In this document: positions 40,801-55,800 of the stretch, in pieces
Layout: each line of letters begins with the position of its first letter
Numbering within the stretch: position 1 is the first letter of the stretch
Source of the DNA: Micrasema longulum
Lineage: Eukaryota; Arthropoda; Insecta; Trichoptera; Brachycentridae
NCBI GenBank assembly: GCA_022494885.1
Contig: JAGVSM010002866.1
Span: 1 to 64,000 of the forward strand
Direction of reading: 5' to 3'
Length of the DNA: 64,000 bases
Translations under genes and position numbers: made by a program
The notes under the pieces: generated by a model
Told to the model about the DNA's origin: nothing
Seen by the model: the letters and a program-made list of their open reading frames with translations, nothing else
Database searches by the model: none

Positions 40801-43800
40801 AGTTTGCTGTTTAATGCGTATTTATTACACGGTGAATAAATAATTGATTGGTGCGAAGGTTTTCACGGTCACTATTACCAATATGTTTCTTTTTTGGGTG
40901 AAACCGTGTGTGTTGGATTTGTTCCGACGTTTCGGCTAACATTGCAGGAGCCATCTTCAAAGGGGCAATGCGTCAACAGGTGAGGGACATCTCGAGGAGT
41001 TTCATCGTCGCATGGGCAGCTGTCGATCTCGGAGAGCTTGAAGCGATGCAGGTAGCTCATGAACCCACCATGACCCGTGTGAATCTGGGTGAGCTCGTAG
41101 CTAGCTTTCTGCATTCTCCTGAAATCAAAGGCATGGAAAATTGTAGGGAATAATATTTTAGTAATACTTCTGGTAGAAAACCATGTACTACAGAATGACG
41201 CTCTCGTCGTTATAGACTTCCATTATATTTTGTATTGAATTTAATAAAATACGATGACTTGCTTTATCGGCCGTTGCACTATAATTTCACGTGAAATTAT
41301 TTAGCACGTGTGTGTGTCATCGATCATAGACTATGAGCCTCACAGATGTATGTACTATTTTAAGATTAAATAAAAAATATTTTCATTGTAAATGCCAATA
41401 TTACGAGTCTGTTCATTCTGGGTCTCCAGCGAGGCGGGCTGCGCCATCGGCTCCGAGGACTGGCAGGTGGCTCTCTGTCTCACGCTGGAGCTGAGCATCC
41501 GTCAGGCTGAATTACCGAGGATCCTCAAGGCCACTGCCCTACTGCTGCAGCTTCCTACGCACGACAACAGGTTTGCATCTCATTAACCCTTAAAGCGTTA
41601 GTGTCAATTTTAAGTGACAACTTCAAAATTTATGATAATTACCAACACAAACTAGATGTAATGTTGTGGCTGAAGTGATAAAAAAGAACGATAGTGTAGC
41701 TATCTTTTACACTCACAAATATAATAATAATTGTATATGAAATTATACAATTATTTTATTGGTTGCCATGATAAGCATTAATATGCCACTGGTTTTGTTG
41801 TACTTGAGACGTTTCAAGTTGATCCTTGAAAAGTAAAGCAAAATAAATTGACGATAATAATAGTAAAATATCACATACTACAAATACTGATAAAAATATA
41901 TGAAATAGATTTAGAAAAATGATTGTGTTTTCAAAATCAATATGGATATTGTGGAGAAATGTTTTCATAAATAACTTTAAAAAAGAAATTTCAAAAAATA
42001 TGTCCCTACAAAAGCGCGACATGTTTGGCCTTGATAATTGTGACGTCAAGACTCGTGGCGATGTTCTATTTAAATTTAAACGGTCACAAATAAAGTTCGA
42101 AATTTACATGAATCATGACGTATTAGGTGACGTCAAGATTCGTGGCGATGTTTTATTTAAATTTAAACGGTCACAAATAAAGTTAAAAATTTACATAAAT
42201 TTTGACGTAATAGGGACGTGGCCCAATGCAATGACCGTTTTTGGGGAAATTAAAATTATAAATTTAAAAATATTTTTATGCTACTAATAAGTAGTAAAAA
42301 TATTTTCATGCTACTAATAAGTAGTAAAAATATTTCTATGCTACTAATAAGTAGGTAGTCAAAATATTTTCATGCTACTAATAAGTAGTAAAAATATTTT
42401 CATGCTACTAATAAGTAGTAAAAATATTTTCATGCTACTAATAAATAGTAAAAATATTTTTTTGCTACTAATAAGTAGTAAAAATATTTTCATGCTACAA
42501 TAAGTAGTAAAAATATTTTCATGCTACTAATAAGTAGTAAAAATATTTTTATGCTACTAATAAGTAAGTAGTAAAAATATTTTCATGCTACTAATAAGTA
42601 GTAAAAATATTTTCATGCTACTAATAAGTAGTAAAAATATTTCTATGCTACTAATAAGTAGGTAGTCAAAATATTTTCATGCTACTAATAAGTAGTAAAA
42701 ATATTTTCATGCTACTAATAAGTAGTAAAAATATTTTCATGCTACTAATAAATAGTAAAAATATTTTTTTGCTACTAATAAGTAGTAAAAATATTTTCAT
42801 GCTACTAATAAGTAGTAAAAATATTTTTCAATGTCCTTTAGGTTGTGCCCGGAGGCTTGTACTGCGCCACTCGGCCCCTTCCTGCGCCGCCTCGGGGCCC
42901 TCTCCTCCCCGTCTCCCGCCCACTCCCCCGCCGGCGGCGATGCCGCCCTGCGCGATTCCCCGACGGTGGACTGCTCACCGACACACAATTTCTTGAGGTA
43001 ACTCGCAACCAATTTGTCATGAGGGAGAGGATTAGACCGCCTCCTGTCCTGGGAAAATTTTATAGTTGAGATTTGATCATGAAGCCCCCAATAAATGTAC
43101 AAAAATTAATACTCAGTGAGTGGTGATTCGATGTCCCCCAAGTTTCCCAGCTGAAGCATTGTTTCAATTTATGAAGGTACTGGACATTAGACAAATTAAA
43201 AAAAAAGAGTCATTGACACATTTCTGGTCATGCGCTTACAAGAGGAGATCCCAGCAGAATGCTCGTACGAGGTTTTCCTGTAATTTGAATTATTTAATAC
43301 TAAAACCACATGCGACTTTCTCTCAGAGAAATTTCTGTTTTGTGGCCCCGAGAATGTTCAATGTTCTGGATGAACATATTAGGTTCTCCAAATCGGAAGC
43401 CATTTTCAAGATAAGTGAACAAGTTTGGTTTAAATTTATTTCAATGGAGAGGGAAAACATTTTCGAGAAGGAGATATGGAAGTCTAGGCATTTACAGGGC
43501 TTATGACCTGTCATTGACTGGTTTATCTCACCCATGTGATAAAGGTTTCAGCTCTTTTACTTCACAAAAGTCAACAGATGGAAGTGTTGAGGAAATGTGG
43601 ACGTTCAAACATGGGCAGAATGGTGAACGTTACACAGTGTGTGTGTGACAGGTCATAAGCCCTGTAAATGCCTAGACTTCCATATTCCCTTCTCAAAAAT
43701 GTTTTCCCTCTGTTGGTATAAATTTAAATATGAATAACTCCCTAGGGAGGAAATCCAGCCAGTCTGCAAGCATTTGGACATACTCAAACATTGTTGAACA

Positions 43801-46800
43801 AGTTTGGATTTTGTCTAAGGGAAGCTACCATTGCAGGAGACTGCTGCCAGATATTGCATAGATTTATTTATATTTTTTATTAATAACAAATAAAAATACA
43901 ATATTTCAACTAAATACAATTTTTTACATTACTCAAATACATATATTCACATTAACGTTTCCCATTATGTAAAAGAAATAAACAATTCTTGTGTACATAA
44001 TGGGGAGTGACGTCTTATAATAGATTATTTTATTTTAATCAATAATATTTTTAAAATAACATATATAAATTACAATAAAGATATTAACAATGTTTTCAAT
44101 CAGTGTTACATAAAGAAGAATTATAGATGTAATTTTTTACTTCTTAAATATATTGTATTCCTGACTGTACTTTTTATTATCTTCGTTTATTTCATTAAAT
44201 AAAAATATTCCTCTGTAAGTATAATGATGTTGTGCAGTGGTTGTTTTTAATTAAGGAATGAAGATATTACCACCTGTTCTAGGTCGCGTACTTACGTTGT
44301 GAGACCTAGAAATACTACTATTTATTTTATCTTTATGTATTTGAATCAAACAATTCTTTTTATATAGCAATTTTATATCTAAAACCTTAAATTTTTTAAA
44401 TAATGGAACAGTGGGAAAAGTTGACGGTTTTTTCAAAATAACTTTTATAATTAATTTTTGTATTTTTTCAACCGGTAAAATATTTGTTTTAAAAGCACCA
44501 CCCCATCCGATTATTCCGTACTGTAATATGGATTGGGCGAATGCAAAGTAAATTGATTTAAATTTTTCGATGGTTAATATATTCCTTAATCTAATAAATA
44601 CATATATAAGTTTTCTCATTCTATTTACAATATTATTTATTTGCTCCTTTCATTTTATATTTTTATCAATTATAATGCCTAAATATTTAATGCTATTTTT
44701 TTCAGTGATTTATATACTATTAAGCGTGTTGTCCAGATGTTTATTGAAATATATGTTTATGTAATCATTTTTAATTTTAATTTTTGCTATTGTTTTTTAA
44801 TGTGCAAGCTTCCACTTTCCATTATGTTGTATCCCAACTCAACACAGGGCTCTTGGCCTCATAGAGTGAGGAATACGTTACTATTTTTTTTGTAATATAT
44901 GAGTATATGTATTTGTATGAATAGATTAACAATTTTTTAAAAAAAATGATTTTATGTACATTAAAAGAAAGCACATCATTGGCCAGATCTGGCCCGTGGG
45001 GTGCCGTTTGCCGATCGCTGCTCTAAATCCTCTGAGGATTACTTTCAAAGTTATCATGTATTACCCACAATTTTTTATTTTTTTTTAGTGTAATCTGGTG
45101 TAAACCATTAATAGGGTATTATCACTCGGGAGGAATATCGGATTTAACCTACTCTACAAATAAAAGATTTTTTAAAGATTCTCCTAGTGTTTATACAAAC
45201 CCTCATAATAAATATTTTCATTAATTGTTTTCGTTTAGAAAATAAGGTCTTTTGAAAACGATCGTTTCTCAAGTTGGTATTAAATTTTGTCACAGAAGTT
45301 CACGACTAATGCATTCAATTTAATGTTGGTAATGCCACAGGCCACAGATAGAAATATAAGGAGAGTTGTCTATGCATATTATCTTAAGCTCCCCCTTAAC
45401 CACTCCACACTCCAGTTCCAGGCCCTGACAGATGAAAGTGAAAACGGATTACATCTTACATCTCGAATTTCTTTTATTATTTTATGGTTTTCAACCTCTT
45501 CTAAATATTAATTTATTATGATAATGATAAATTGAATTATCAATTTATCATGATAATTATAAATCACAACTCGTAGCGTTTGATAAGTGACAGGACACCG
45601 AAAATGTAAACAAACGACACATAGAAAAAGGAAGCTATCTACAATACTCTATAAAATCCATAGACATTTATGAAAACAATCTGATGACATCACAAAACAT
45701 CCAAAGACATCATACTTGATGACGTCACGAATTGTTTATTTTTGGCACCATTCAAATTACTAGAATTTAATCCTTTATATTACCCTTATTTCTTAACAGA
45801 TTTTAATAAGAATAGTACGGATCGGCTTGTGATTTTTAAGATTAATTTATTAGCTAATAAAAAAAATCCATGATAATTGCCCATTCCATTTGATATTATT
45901 GATATTTATTGTAATGTAAATCCTTAGGGTGATTTTCACAAAAATGGCGCCATATAAATTATCCACAGTAATAATAATAATGTATCATGTCCAAAATACG
46001 TTTACTCTAGGATAATCATGTACGTTTTTTTACCTCCTTTTTGTAATGTTTCCAGGAGTTTTCAGCTGCCCGTGGAGGGGGAGGCGGGCGAGGTGAGCGT
46101 GCGTGCGGCCGGTGTGGCGCTACTGTGCCACCTGGACCGCCTGGCCGCGCCGCTGCTGGCCTCCGCGCAGGGCATGACCGCGGTGAGTCCGACAATCTCA
46201 AACTTGCGAGTAATTTAACTGCTGTCGAACTTGGCTATAACGCTCACGAAAATAGCGAGATCTCGAATGTGATGAGCAAACATCAGTTGACAGTTTAATT
46301 GATGGTTTTAATTTTGTTTTAAATTTAGTTGAATTCGAGGCACTGAATGGCGAACCCAACATTGCACAATGAGGAATTCCAGCCCAACCCGGAAGTTAAT
46401 TTTAAAAATGTTTTCGTGTAAACGTGAATATTAAAAATTTTTGAAGTAGGATGAAATATCTCAAAAACGCACGCAAAAATAAATAAAAAATGTTAAAAAT
46501 AGTATTCATTTTAAAATCGTAAATAATGACGTCACTCCTTATATCTACGTGTAGTATTTCCGGTTTGACCATAGAAAAAAAAGAGTATAATTTGTATAAT
46601 TTGACATTTCAACCAGAGATTATGTCAACTTTCTAGGTTTTTTTCTAAATCGAAACGTTCGTAAAAACAACCATAACATAAGAATGAGCAAATTACGATC
46701 AACTAAATGAAGTAATCCAAGCAATATTCCATAGATTCTTGTCAGGTCAGTGAAAGTAAGAACGCCAACCGTTTCATGACGTCACTACTGAAAAGTGTCA

Positions 46801-49800
46801 CACTGATTACAGTCATTTAGCGCGGTATTTGATAAATGTAACTTTAAAAAATCATATCTTTGTAAATAACGCACAAAAAAATAAATATATATTTTTGCTT
46901 AGTTAAATAGTACGCTAATAGAGAAAAAATAAATTAGAAAACAGTGGAATTCCTCATTCATAAAAATAAGATTACATGATAATTGTACTCCTAAAAAGAT
47001 TCTTCATACCATTTCGGAAGGCTGACGAAGCAGAGGCAGACCAAAATTAAGATGGCTGGATAATGTGGAAAGTGACATTAGAGAAATTGGCCTGACAAAC
47101 TGGAGAAGAGCCGCAGGGTGCAGGGAGGAATAAATGGTTTTAAAAATAAAATAAAAATGTTTTTTTCCTACTAAAGTAGCTTAATTTTCAATCCGCCCTC
47201 GTATTATGTATTAGTGTTTTGGATAGTTAGAACAAATGATACACCTCCCCCTCCCCCTTCCCCCTTCGACCATCCTACAAACGCCCCCTTCCAACCACTT
47301 ACCCCGCGAGCCCCTTGTTAAAAAATTGGCAGCCCACCCCTGCCTACCATGCAGGTCTACCAATGAACAAAATGACTCGCCTACAATCTGTATTGAATGC
47401 CGCAGCGAGACTTATTTTCGGAATCTCTAAGTTCAGTCATATCACTCCACTACTTCGGGAACTACACTGGCTACGTTTTCCACAGAGGGTCGAATACAAA
47501 CTCTGTTGGCTTATGTATAAGTCACTGCACAACTCTGCTCCGGAATATCTAAGGAACTATGCATTCCAGATGAACTAGCTGACAGGCGTCTCACGCTTAG
47601 ATCAGCTACGTCTACGGCGAGAGGAAAAGTTATTATACCTCTACGCAAACAGCGCACTAAATTTAGTGAACGCGCATTTGCGGTCGCAGGCCCTATGGCA
47701 TGGAATGCTCTCCCAGCAGAGGTGCGAGGCTGTGAAAGTGAAGTGATGTTTCGGAAAAAACTTAAAACCCACTTGTTCTCTAAATCTTTTGAATAAATCC
47801 GTAGCACGTGACAACAAAATAAATTGTTTTAATTAAATTACAAATTTAAAAGCTTCAATTAAATTAATTTAACAATAGAATCACTATGTAAAGCGCCCTT
47901 GAGGTATTTTATTACGAAAATGGCGCTGTATAAGTTATCCATCATAATAATAATATGAACCCCGCGAATGTCAATTAGTTGCCGTTTGACCGAATTACTG
48001 ATCTCAAACATATGTACAAAGAGCTAAAATAAAATAGGCATTTACAACAATTGTGTGTGGTCTATAATTATTAGTGTTTTTTTTGTTATTCATTATTAAT
48101 TCCATTACTTATCTCCTATGATTCTCTGACTTTATTGCAGAAGGACCAAGTCCCAGCGCAGAAAGTAATCTCTCTCTACAACGGGAACGTGTTGGCCGTC
48201 CAGTTGGGGGAGGTGCGAGTGAAACAGCTGGCGTGTGCCGAGCTCCTCGCTCTGCTGCTGGCCGAGGACGGCTCTCTGTACACCGTGCCCTACGACACTC
48301 TGCAGCTGCAGCCCATACTCGGTGAGTGTCATTTGACAGAAAAACGGGATTAACAAAGGCGTCCTAATACTGTCGCGTCAGCTAAGGTAATGAGGAAGCT
48401 TTCATTGTACCCCTCACTGCAGTATTGTCGATTTGTGATCAATCAAATACCCATGGGCAGTACGATCAGGATATGTTTGTAGGTACTAAGATTATACTGC
48501 CCTGTTTAGTCTAAAAGTCATAATTTTTGTAATAAACTAGCGGACCCAACAGACGTTGTCTTGCCTGAACGTTAGCTTGCCTGCTATTACCTTGGAATTC
48601 ATTGATAAGTAGGTACCTATGTACTTGTCTATGGTTGAAATCCAAAATATAAAATAAATAATTTTCAAATATAGAATTGTTTTTGCAAATGTCAAACTCA
48701 GCTCTTCTCACCAACAGGGGTGCAATTTGTTAATGAATTCAAAATTCATTCATGCAATTTTGGAAAATGTATCGAATGTCAGTTAATATTATTTTAGTAT
48801 TACCGAAAATCCAGTAAAAAGAAATAAATGGGAAGACATTATAAAGTCTGATCTGTTACAATTATTAGTTTTTTTGCACCACAACAAGCCAGGAGGCCCA
48901 ATATACAGTGGTGAATTACATCACAGCACACCCAGGCTAGAGAAAAATCACATCTAATTTTTGTGTTCTCACCGGGAATCGAACCTGGAATCTTGACCAC
49001 TACACCACGAAGGCCGCCGATCTGATCTGATTGGGATCCATAAAAAGCGGATGTTGTTTGTAAACATTCAAAAATGATATTTTTTTAAACACAACATTAT
49101 TCACTTTTTTTTGTAAATGCATTCTCGTCGAATGCAACCCTGGTAGGTCGATGAAAAAAAGATTTATGCTTCTAACTTTTATTTCATAGATTTGATTGAA
49201 AATTTTAATATCTAAGAACACGCGCAGCGCAAAGATCTACATTTCGATAAAAACTGCACGTAAATTGGTTAAGCCGTTTAAGAGGAGTTCAGTAACATCA
49301 CACGTGCATAAGAATTGAATATATAAAAATATTCGATAGCCTCTGTCTCTTCAATCCGTACCTCATGTCTAAGGATGGTGATCACGCCTGACTCCGGGCA
49401 TGGCTCATCTGTGGACAGTCTCCCTCCATCTGGAATGGTCTTGAGCTCTTCTGTAGGCATTCGTCAGTGATAATTCTGATAATTCAGTGACCTAGCCATT
49501 CCAGGGAACTCTGATAGTTTGGAGAAAACTATCCTCCTGGGAAGTGTCGAAGGGACAAGGTCGAAAGATGCCGGGAGGCTCTTTGCGGTCACCGTATGCT
49601 CCAACTAGCCAGCGGGCATGGACAATGATGTCGAAGACTTTAATATGATTATTCGATCTGTTATTTCATAACTCTGTTTCGATTCCCCAGGTGTGGAAGG
49701 CGAGCGCGTGGTGCAGATAGCGTGCCACCCGTGCGGGCGCCACTACCTGGCGGCGGGGGCGCGCGGCGGCGCGTGGAGCTGGGGCTGCGGGCGGCGCGGG

Positions 49801-52800
49801 CAGCTGGGGCTGGGCGCCGAGGGCCGCCAGGCGCGCGACCGCCCCGCGCGCGTCCCCGGCCTGCGCGGCCGCCGCATCTCCTGCGTGGCCTGCGGGCCGT
49901 CCTCCAGGTGAGAGGCGTAGTGAGGGCATGGCCGGATACTGTAGATCGGTGATTTTAAACCTGAGGGTTGCTAGGCGTCGCTCGGGGATGCCGTCCCGAG
50001 CGAGGTAAATGTAAAAATAAAACAATCTGGATATTTGGCAATTCAGATGACTGGAGTTGGGATAGATGGAGTTCTACTGTATGTATTGGCCGCGGCTGCA
50101 AATTTATTAACAAAAATCAATAATTGTAAAATGGGTTTCAAAAAATATTGTATAAGGGTGGTACATGGATCAATAGGGTATTTTTCCACAAATTGGGAAA
50201 AAGTATATAATATTAATTCCTTTCAACTGATTGACCATTAAAATACTTACAATAATTAATTTAATAGGAACATTATTTTTTAATGCTTTCCCAATGTGAA
50301 ATATTTCCATATTATTTCCTTTTAACCCTGTATTATTTGTATGTAAGACTGTCTACTTTTTTAAACTATTTCTCAAACAACATAGAATATAACAATGTTT
50401 GAGTATGTCCAAATGCTTGCAGACTGGCTGGATTTCATTTCAGTTATTCATAGTGTTAACGAAAAGGCGGACTGTAAATGAAAATCGAATTTTATTTAGT
50501 TTTGTTATTGGGAAATATTTGAGAAAGGATAGGAACATGGAATGAATACCTACCATTAATATAATCTGAATGTTCTTCAATTTCTGACACTGGATCACAA
50601 AATGAACTATAAAATATAACAATGTTTTCCATGACGCGCGACGATTCCAACCACTTTTTATCGGATTTTATGTCAAGTCAAAAATGATGTTTGGTTTTTG
50701 TTCTAAATCCGAATCTTCTAATTTTGAACATCTTCTATCTTGATGTTAGGTAGGTACCATAAGAATGGGTCAAAGGGAGGATGGGAACGAAAGGTAATCG
50801 GCCAGGAATAGTATCGATAAATGCTGTTATTTACTTAACACAGTTATCTGTTGAAATAAATTTAACTATGAATAACTCCCTCAGGAGGAAATCCAGCCAG
50901 TCTGCAAGCATTTGGACATACTCAAACATTGTTGTATTAACTACCTGGTAAAAGAAGAAGTATAAAAATTGGAAAATTGTTTTCAGGCGTTGCCTAGTAG
51001 GTGATTTGGTTCAGCCGGATGAATCTCACCTACGTGATAGAGGTTTCAGCTCTTTTACTTCACAAAAGTCAACAGACGGAAGAGTTGAGGAAGTGTGGAT
51101 GTTCAAACATGGGCAGAATGGTGAATGTTACACAGTGTGTAAAGTGGCTAATGACAGGTCATAAGCCCTGTAAATGCCAGACGTCCATATTCCCTTCTCA
51201 AAAATGTTTTCCCTCTCTGTTGAAATAAATTTAACATGGAGTATTTTCTTAATTTAATCAGTGCATGTGCTTATTAAAATGCATGTCGTGTTGGTTTTAT
51301 ATTTTTGTGCAACAACTACGGTGAAGGTGTATAGTGGGTTTTGCATGTTGGTTTAATTGGTGTCCTGACAAAGAGACGCGTACGTCTCGAAACCGGTAGA
51401 CATAGAAAAGTCGGTAAGTGGTTATATACAAATATTTAATAACATTTAGTATATTGTTTACTAACATTAATTTTTCATTAAAATGTCGGTCAGCGATTAC
51501 AGACTGATATTGACAGACATCAATTTTATTCTTCATCAACTTGTGATTTTCGCAGCGCCGCTCTGTCGGTACGCGGCGTCCTGTACATCTGGGGAGAGGG
51601 AGGGTGGGGCACGCAGCTCCTGGCCCCCTTCGCCGTCCAACTCCCCCTGGGAGAGAAGGCCTCACACATGGCTCTCGGTAAGATGACTTCCACTAGCGCA
51701 TAACATCAAACTTGTTAATCTTCTCATTCCCGTCATATCACAAATCGATTTGGGTTCTTATTATTATTATTACCTAAACATTGGTTCCATAGTCGCGCAA
51801 TTAACATCACTCATTTCGAGGTTCTCATCAAGTACTTGTAGCCGGGTCATACAGTATACCCCCTTTTTACGTTTTTCAAGGGAGCAAGGAAAAAAAGCGT
51901 AAAACTGGGGAAAACGCTTAAGTGAGGAAATGAGAAATGTATGGAAAAAATAGGAATTACATAAAAATAAAATTGATTTGCTACACTATAGCAGTGGCAA
52001 ATGGTGATATTATTTACAGGTAAGCCATAAAAAAATATCATATATTTGTACCTACATAGGAAGTACATAATATAATGTAAGTAATTAATCTTAATTTTCT
52101 TGCCTCCTCTTTCACAGTAGTAGCCGCTCGATTGTGGAATAATCTACCCACTAATGTTAGAGACGCCCCTTCTTTATTTACATTTAAGTCAAGATTGAAA
52201 TGTCACTATCTAAATATTTAAATGTTCCTTTATCCTTCTTCTTTCCTTCCCATCCCCTCTCCTCTCTTCATAGTATAGTGTTAATATTTTTTTTTTATAA
52301 ATATTTATTTTTGTTAATCTTTGCTTTTAATTTTTGTATAAAATTGTAAGATTCAATATGTTTATGTATTTATAATTTTCTCATACTGAACGGTTTGGGT
52401 AGGTAGGAAGAAATTGCCTTAAGGCAATATGCCCGCCCTTATATGTATATTTATTGTATATGTATATAAAGTGTCAAATAAATAAATAAAAAAAATATAT
52501 ATATACTATAAATTGATATTTTTCTGTGGTTCTGTGTGATACAACAACTCTCATCCATGAAATCAACTCAAACGATGTAACTTTGTGATATATTACATTA
52601 TATTATATAGATATATTGTCCATTACTTTAATATATAATTCATTAAAAAATAAATAAAAAATACCACCATGAATTCAGTCGATATTAGGTATTCAATTGA
52701 AATGTCAACTGCCCGAATTGTTATAGTAATTAATAGTGCTAAAAACGGCCGCGTGGAGCGCTATATGTACTGCAATATGACGCATGTAAGTAATTATGGT

Positions 52801-55800
52801 CTTATGTCAAAGGTATCATCTCAAAGAAAAATAGCCCTTAAGAAATACTGTTTGAAATACCGTTTTCAAAATCAAGAATCTTCAAATGATTTGTGTAATC
52901 TGCAAGTTTAATCTAGAAGGAAAAACCCGCACTGGGATGAAGACATTCAAAATATAGGATACTTTTTTGTATGAAAAAATAAGCTGGAATAATCGGCTAG
53001 TTTCTTGGCTCACCGCAAGCGCTGGGCTGCGCTTTATCATTATTTATATTTATATTAGGATAAACATACAAATGGTGGAAATGATTTAAAATAAATAGTA
53101 ATTATTTATTTGTTTTTCTGTAAATAAAGTTACAATAAAACATTATTATGGTTAGTTAAATACAATGGTAAGCTGCGCATAATCGCTTCTATACACGGTT
53201 CGCCCCTGCACTATAGTGTACATAATATAGTGTACATCCAGAAAAAATGGTGATAAGTTGAAATTGACAATATTTTTTTTTACCTTTTTTCAATGATTTC
53301 GCTAAAAATATTTTCAAATTTTTTCAAACAATATTATGCAATCTGTTTTTTTATTTGATTTAAAAACAGCATGTTAAAATTATTTTATGTGTAAATAAAA
53401 AAAAAACGAAAATAGAATTTTGAATTTGCATAAAATAACATACAGTCATTTTCCCCGAAATGTTGGGAAATTTCACTGTTTTTAAATTGACTATGAGAAA
53501 AATGACTGTCTTAAAAACAGTATTTGCGTATGCGGGGGGAGCGCTTTTAACCTCATATCACACATGAATACACTCAGTCTCTGACTTGATACTCTGGTCC
53601 TTCAAGGGTGGAACGACGAACACCTCCTGGTCTGCAGCAGCGCGGGGTCCGTGTACCTGTGGAAGGACTGGGGCACGCAGTCTCCGCCCTCGCCCGAGCT
53701 GACCGCCCTCCCGGGCCTGGCGGGCCTGCGCATATGCCGCGTCTACTGCGGCCCCCACTTCTGTGTGGCGCAAGATGACAGGTACATTATATATATACAT
53801 TAGTGGGCCAATAATGTATGAGGTTTTTTATTAACACATCAAAGTGAAAGGGGTCTAAAAAGTTGCATTTTGGATCACATTGAACGTAAAAATTACTAAA
53901 AAAAATATTCCATACTACTCTTGGCTTCAACCGAGGTTTGAAGTTTATAACTGTCTGAATATTTTGTTAATAATCCATATTGATAAAAAAAAAAAATTGT
54001 TAGTAAAGATATAACTTAATCACATGACAAATTCAAACATGTTTTAAAACTACCAAAATGCAAAAAGTTTACACTCCACGGAACTGATTCCGTTGAGCGC
54101 CTGGCTAATATTGACGAAAACAATGGCTCATTAAAACAATGCTATATATAGTTGGATAATTTATATAGCGCCATTTTTGTTAAAATCACCTCAAATCACC
54201 AATGCTACCCATTTATTACAAAACAAAGTGCAACTCACGCCCTTAGATGCTTATTTAATAAGGTTTAATGCACATTATACAATTTAATTGGACTGATTTT
54301 CTGCCTACCATGCAACAGGTCTCGGGTTTGATTCCCGACAGGGTTAATGTAAAATATTTATTTGATAGGGGGTTTTCACACTAGAATATTTCACAGTTCC
54401 TGGACTGGTACCTGAAGCGTAAGACTGATCATCTTACCTTCATGGATAAGGAATGATGATTTTCTTACTTAAATATGAAATGTCAGCTTGTTTAGTGCAA
54501 AAAATTGACTTTTTCGAAAACTTCAAGCTCTGGTTGAGGGCTAAAAGTAGAATCAAATATTTTTTGCATTCCGAGTAATCCAAAAGGCAACTTTTTAGAC
54601 CCCTTTCATTTCAAAATTCGAAAAAAAAAATAATCCACCCTATATTCCTTAAAACATAGCTTGATTAGAATGACAGCTGTCAGCAAAAGTGACGACATAA
54701 CTTTGTAGTAACTGCTAACTAACTAATTAACTAACCATCACGCCATTTCCCCAGAGGGGTAGGCAGAGAGGATAGAACGCCACACCACTCTGTCCTGGCA
54801 CACTTCCTTTGCTTCCTTCACATTCATACATCTTCTCATGCACGCACGTCTATTATTCCGACTTTTCACATGACCACTTTCAATAATTTGTTGTACTTGA
54901 TCATGCCATGTCTTTCTCGGCCTTCCTTGACTTCTACAACCAGACACATTCGCATCATAAATCTTTTTAGCCGTTCTTTCATCATTCATTCGCTCCACAT
55001 GACCGAACCATCGCAAAAGACCTTTCTTAATTGTAACTGCTAAGAAGTTATTTATATTGACACATGAAAAATCATTCGTATCTGGCGTGATATTTTTTTT
55101 TTAATACAACGCTTGACACATAAATCAACATAAATATATGAAATCAGCTTTAAAACTAAAAAAAAAACTAAAATAAACATAATTATTAACAACGTTCTTA
55201 CAAGGTCACGCCATTTTGAAAAACGTTGGAGATGGGATAAATTGATCAATGTAAATTGATTGAATAAAAAAATAATTCATGTGATGTTGTTCATGAAAAA
55301 AAGTAGAAATGTCTTATTTTTTGGTGAATAATTGTCTTAAACACACTATAATAGGCTTGTTTTCATGTTTGCATGAAAAAACTGATAAAATCGATTTGAT
55401 CAGTGATCAGTAATTTTTCATCACTAGTGACATTAGTTTGACAGCTGTCATTTTAATCTAGCTTTATTTTAAAGACTCTATACATGTTTATAATTTTATG
55501 TCTGGCACCCGTGCAATTTTCACTTGTTAATTATAATGTTGGCGAGTTGTCCGCCCGGGATTAATAAACTAAAGTACTTTTGGTGTACCCCCAGGGGAAG
55601 GGTGTACATGTGGGACGAGGAGAACTACTTCATGCTGAGGTTCTACAGCCCCGAGGAGGTGGTGGCGGCCATCTTGGTGCAAGGGATGCAAGGTAACCAC
55701 ACTTTATGTAATTATGTACTTCGATGCGCAGATGTCGAGATCCGTACATTTTGATTTGCTGATGAATGTCGATAAATCGAATGGGATGGTTTTCGAAAGA

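Larger units (their letters stand above)
51849..53560. mobile_element. Element family X, interrupted by a hAT element
   Basis: Left part (51849-51991) and right part (53217-53560) match 63627-64000: shared text is TTTTTACGTTTTTC.AGGGAGC, GTAAAACTG.GGAAAAC, AGTGAGGAAATGA.AAATGTA and, after the gap, TTTGAATTTGCATAAA. The ACAGTA.AACCCC-like start resembles pogo/Tigger-type ends. No transposase seen. Lies in intron 11. Confidence 0.5.

Noticed and set aside
42265..42828. CRISPR-like array
   Set aside because: Units are contiguous 30-bp tandem copies without unique spacers, in an insect intron.
42679..42996. Repetitive 105-codon reading frame across the tandem array
   Set aside because: The frame is a by-product of a 30-bp period without stops, and runs out of phase with the HERC2-like exon at 42842.
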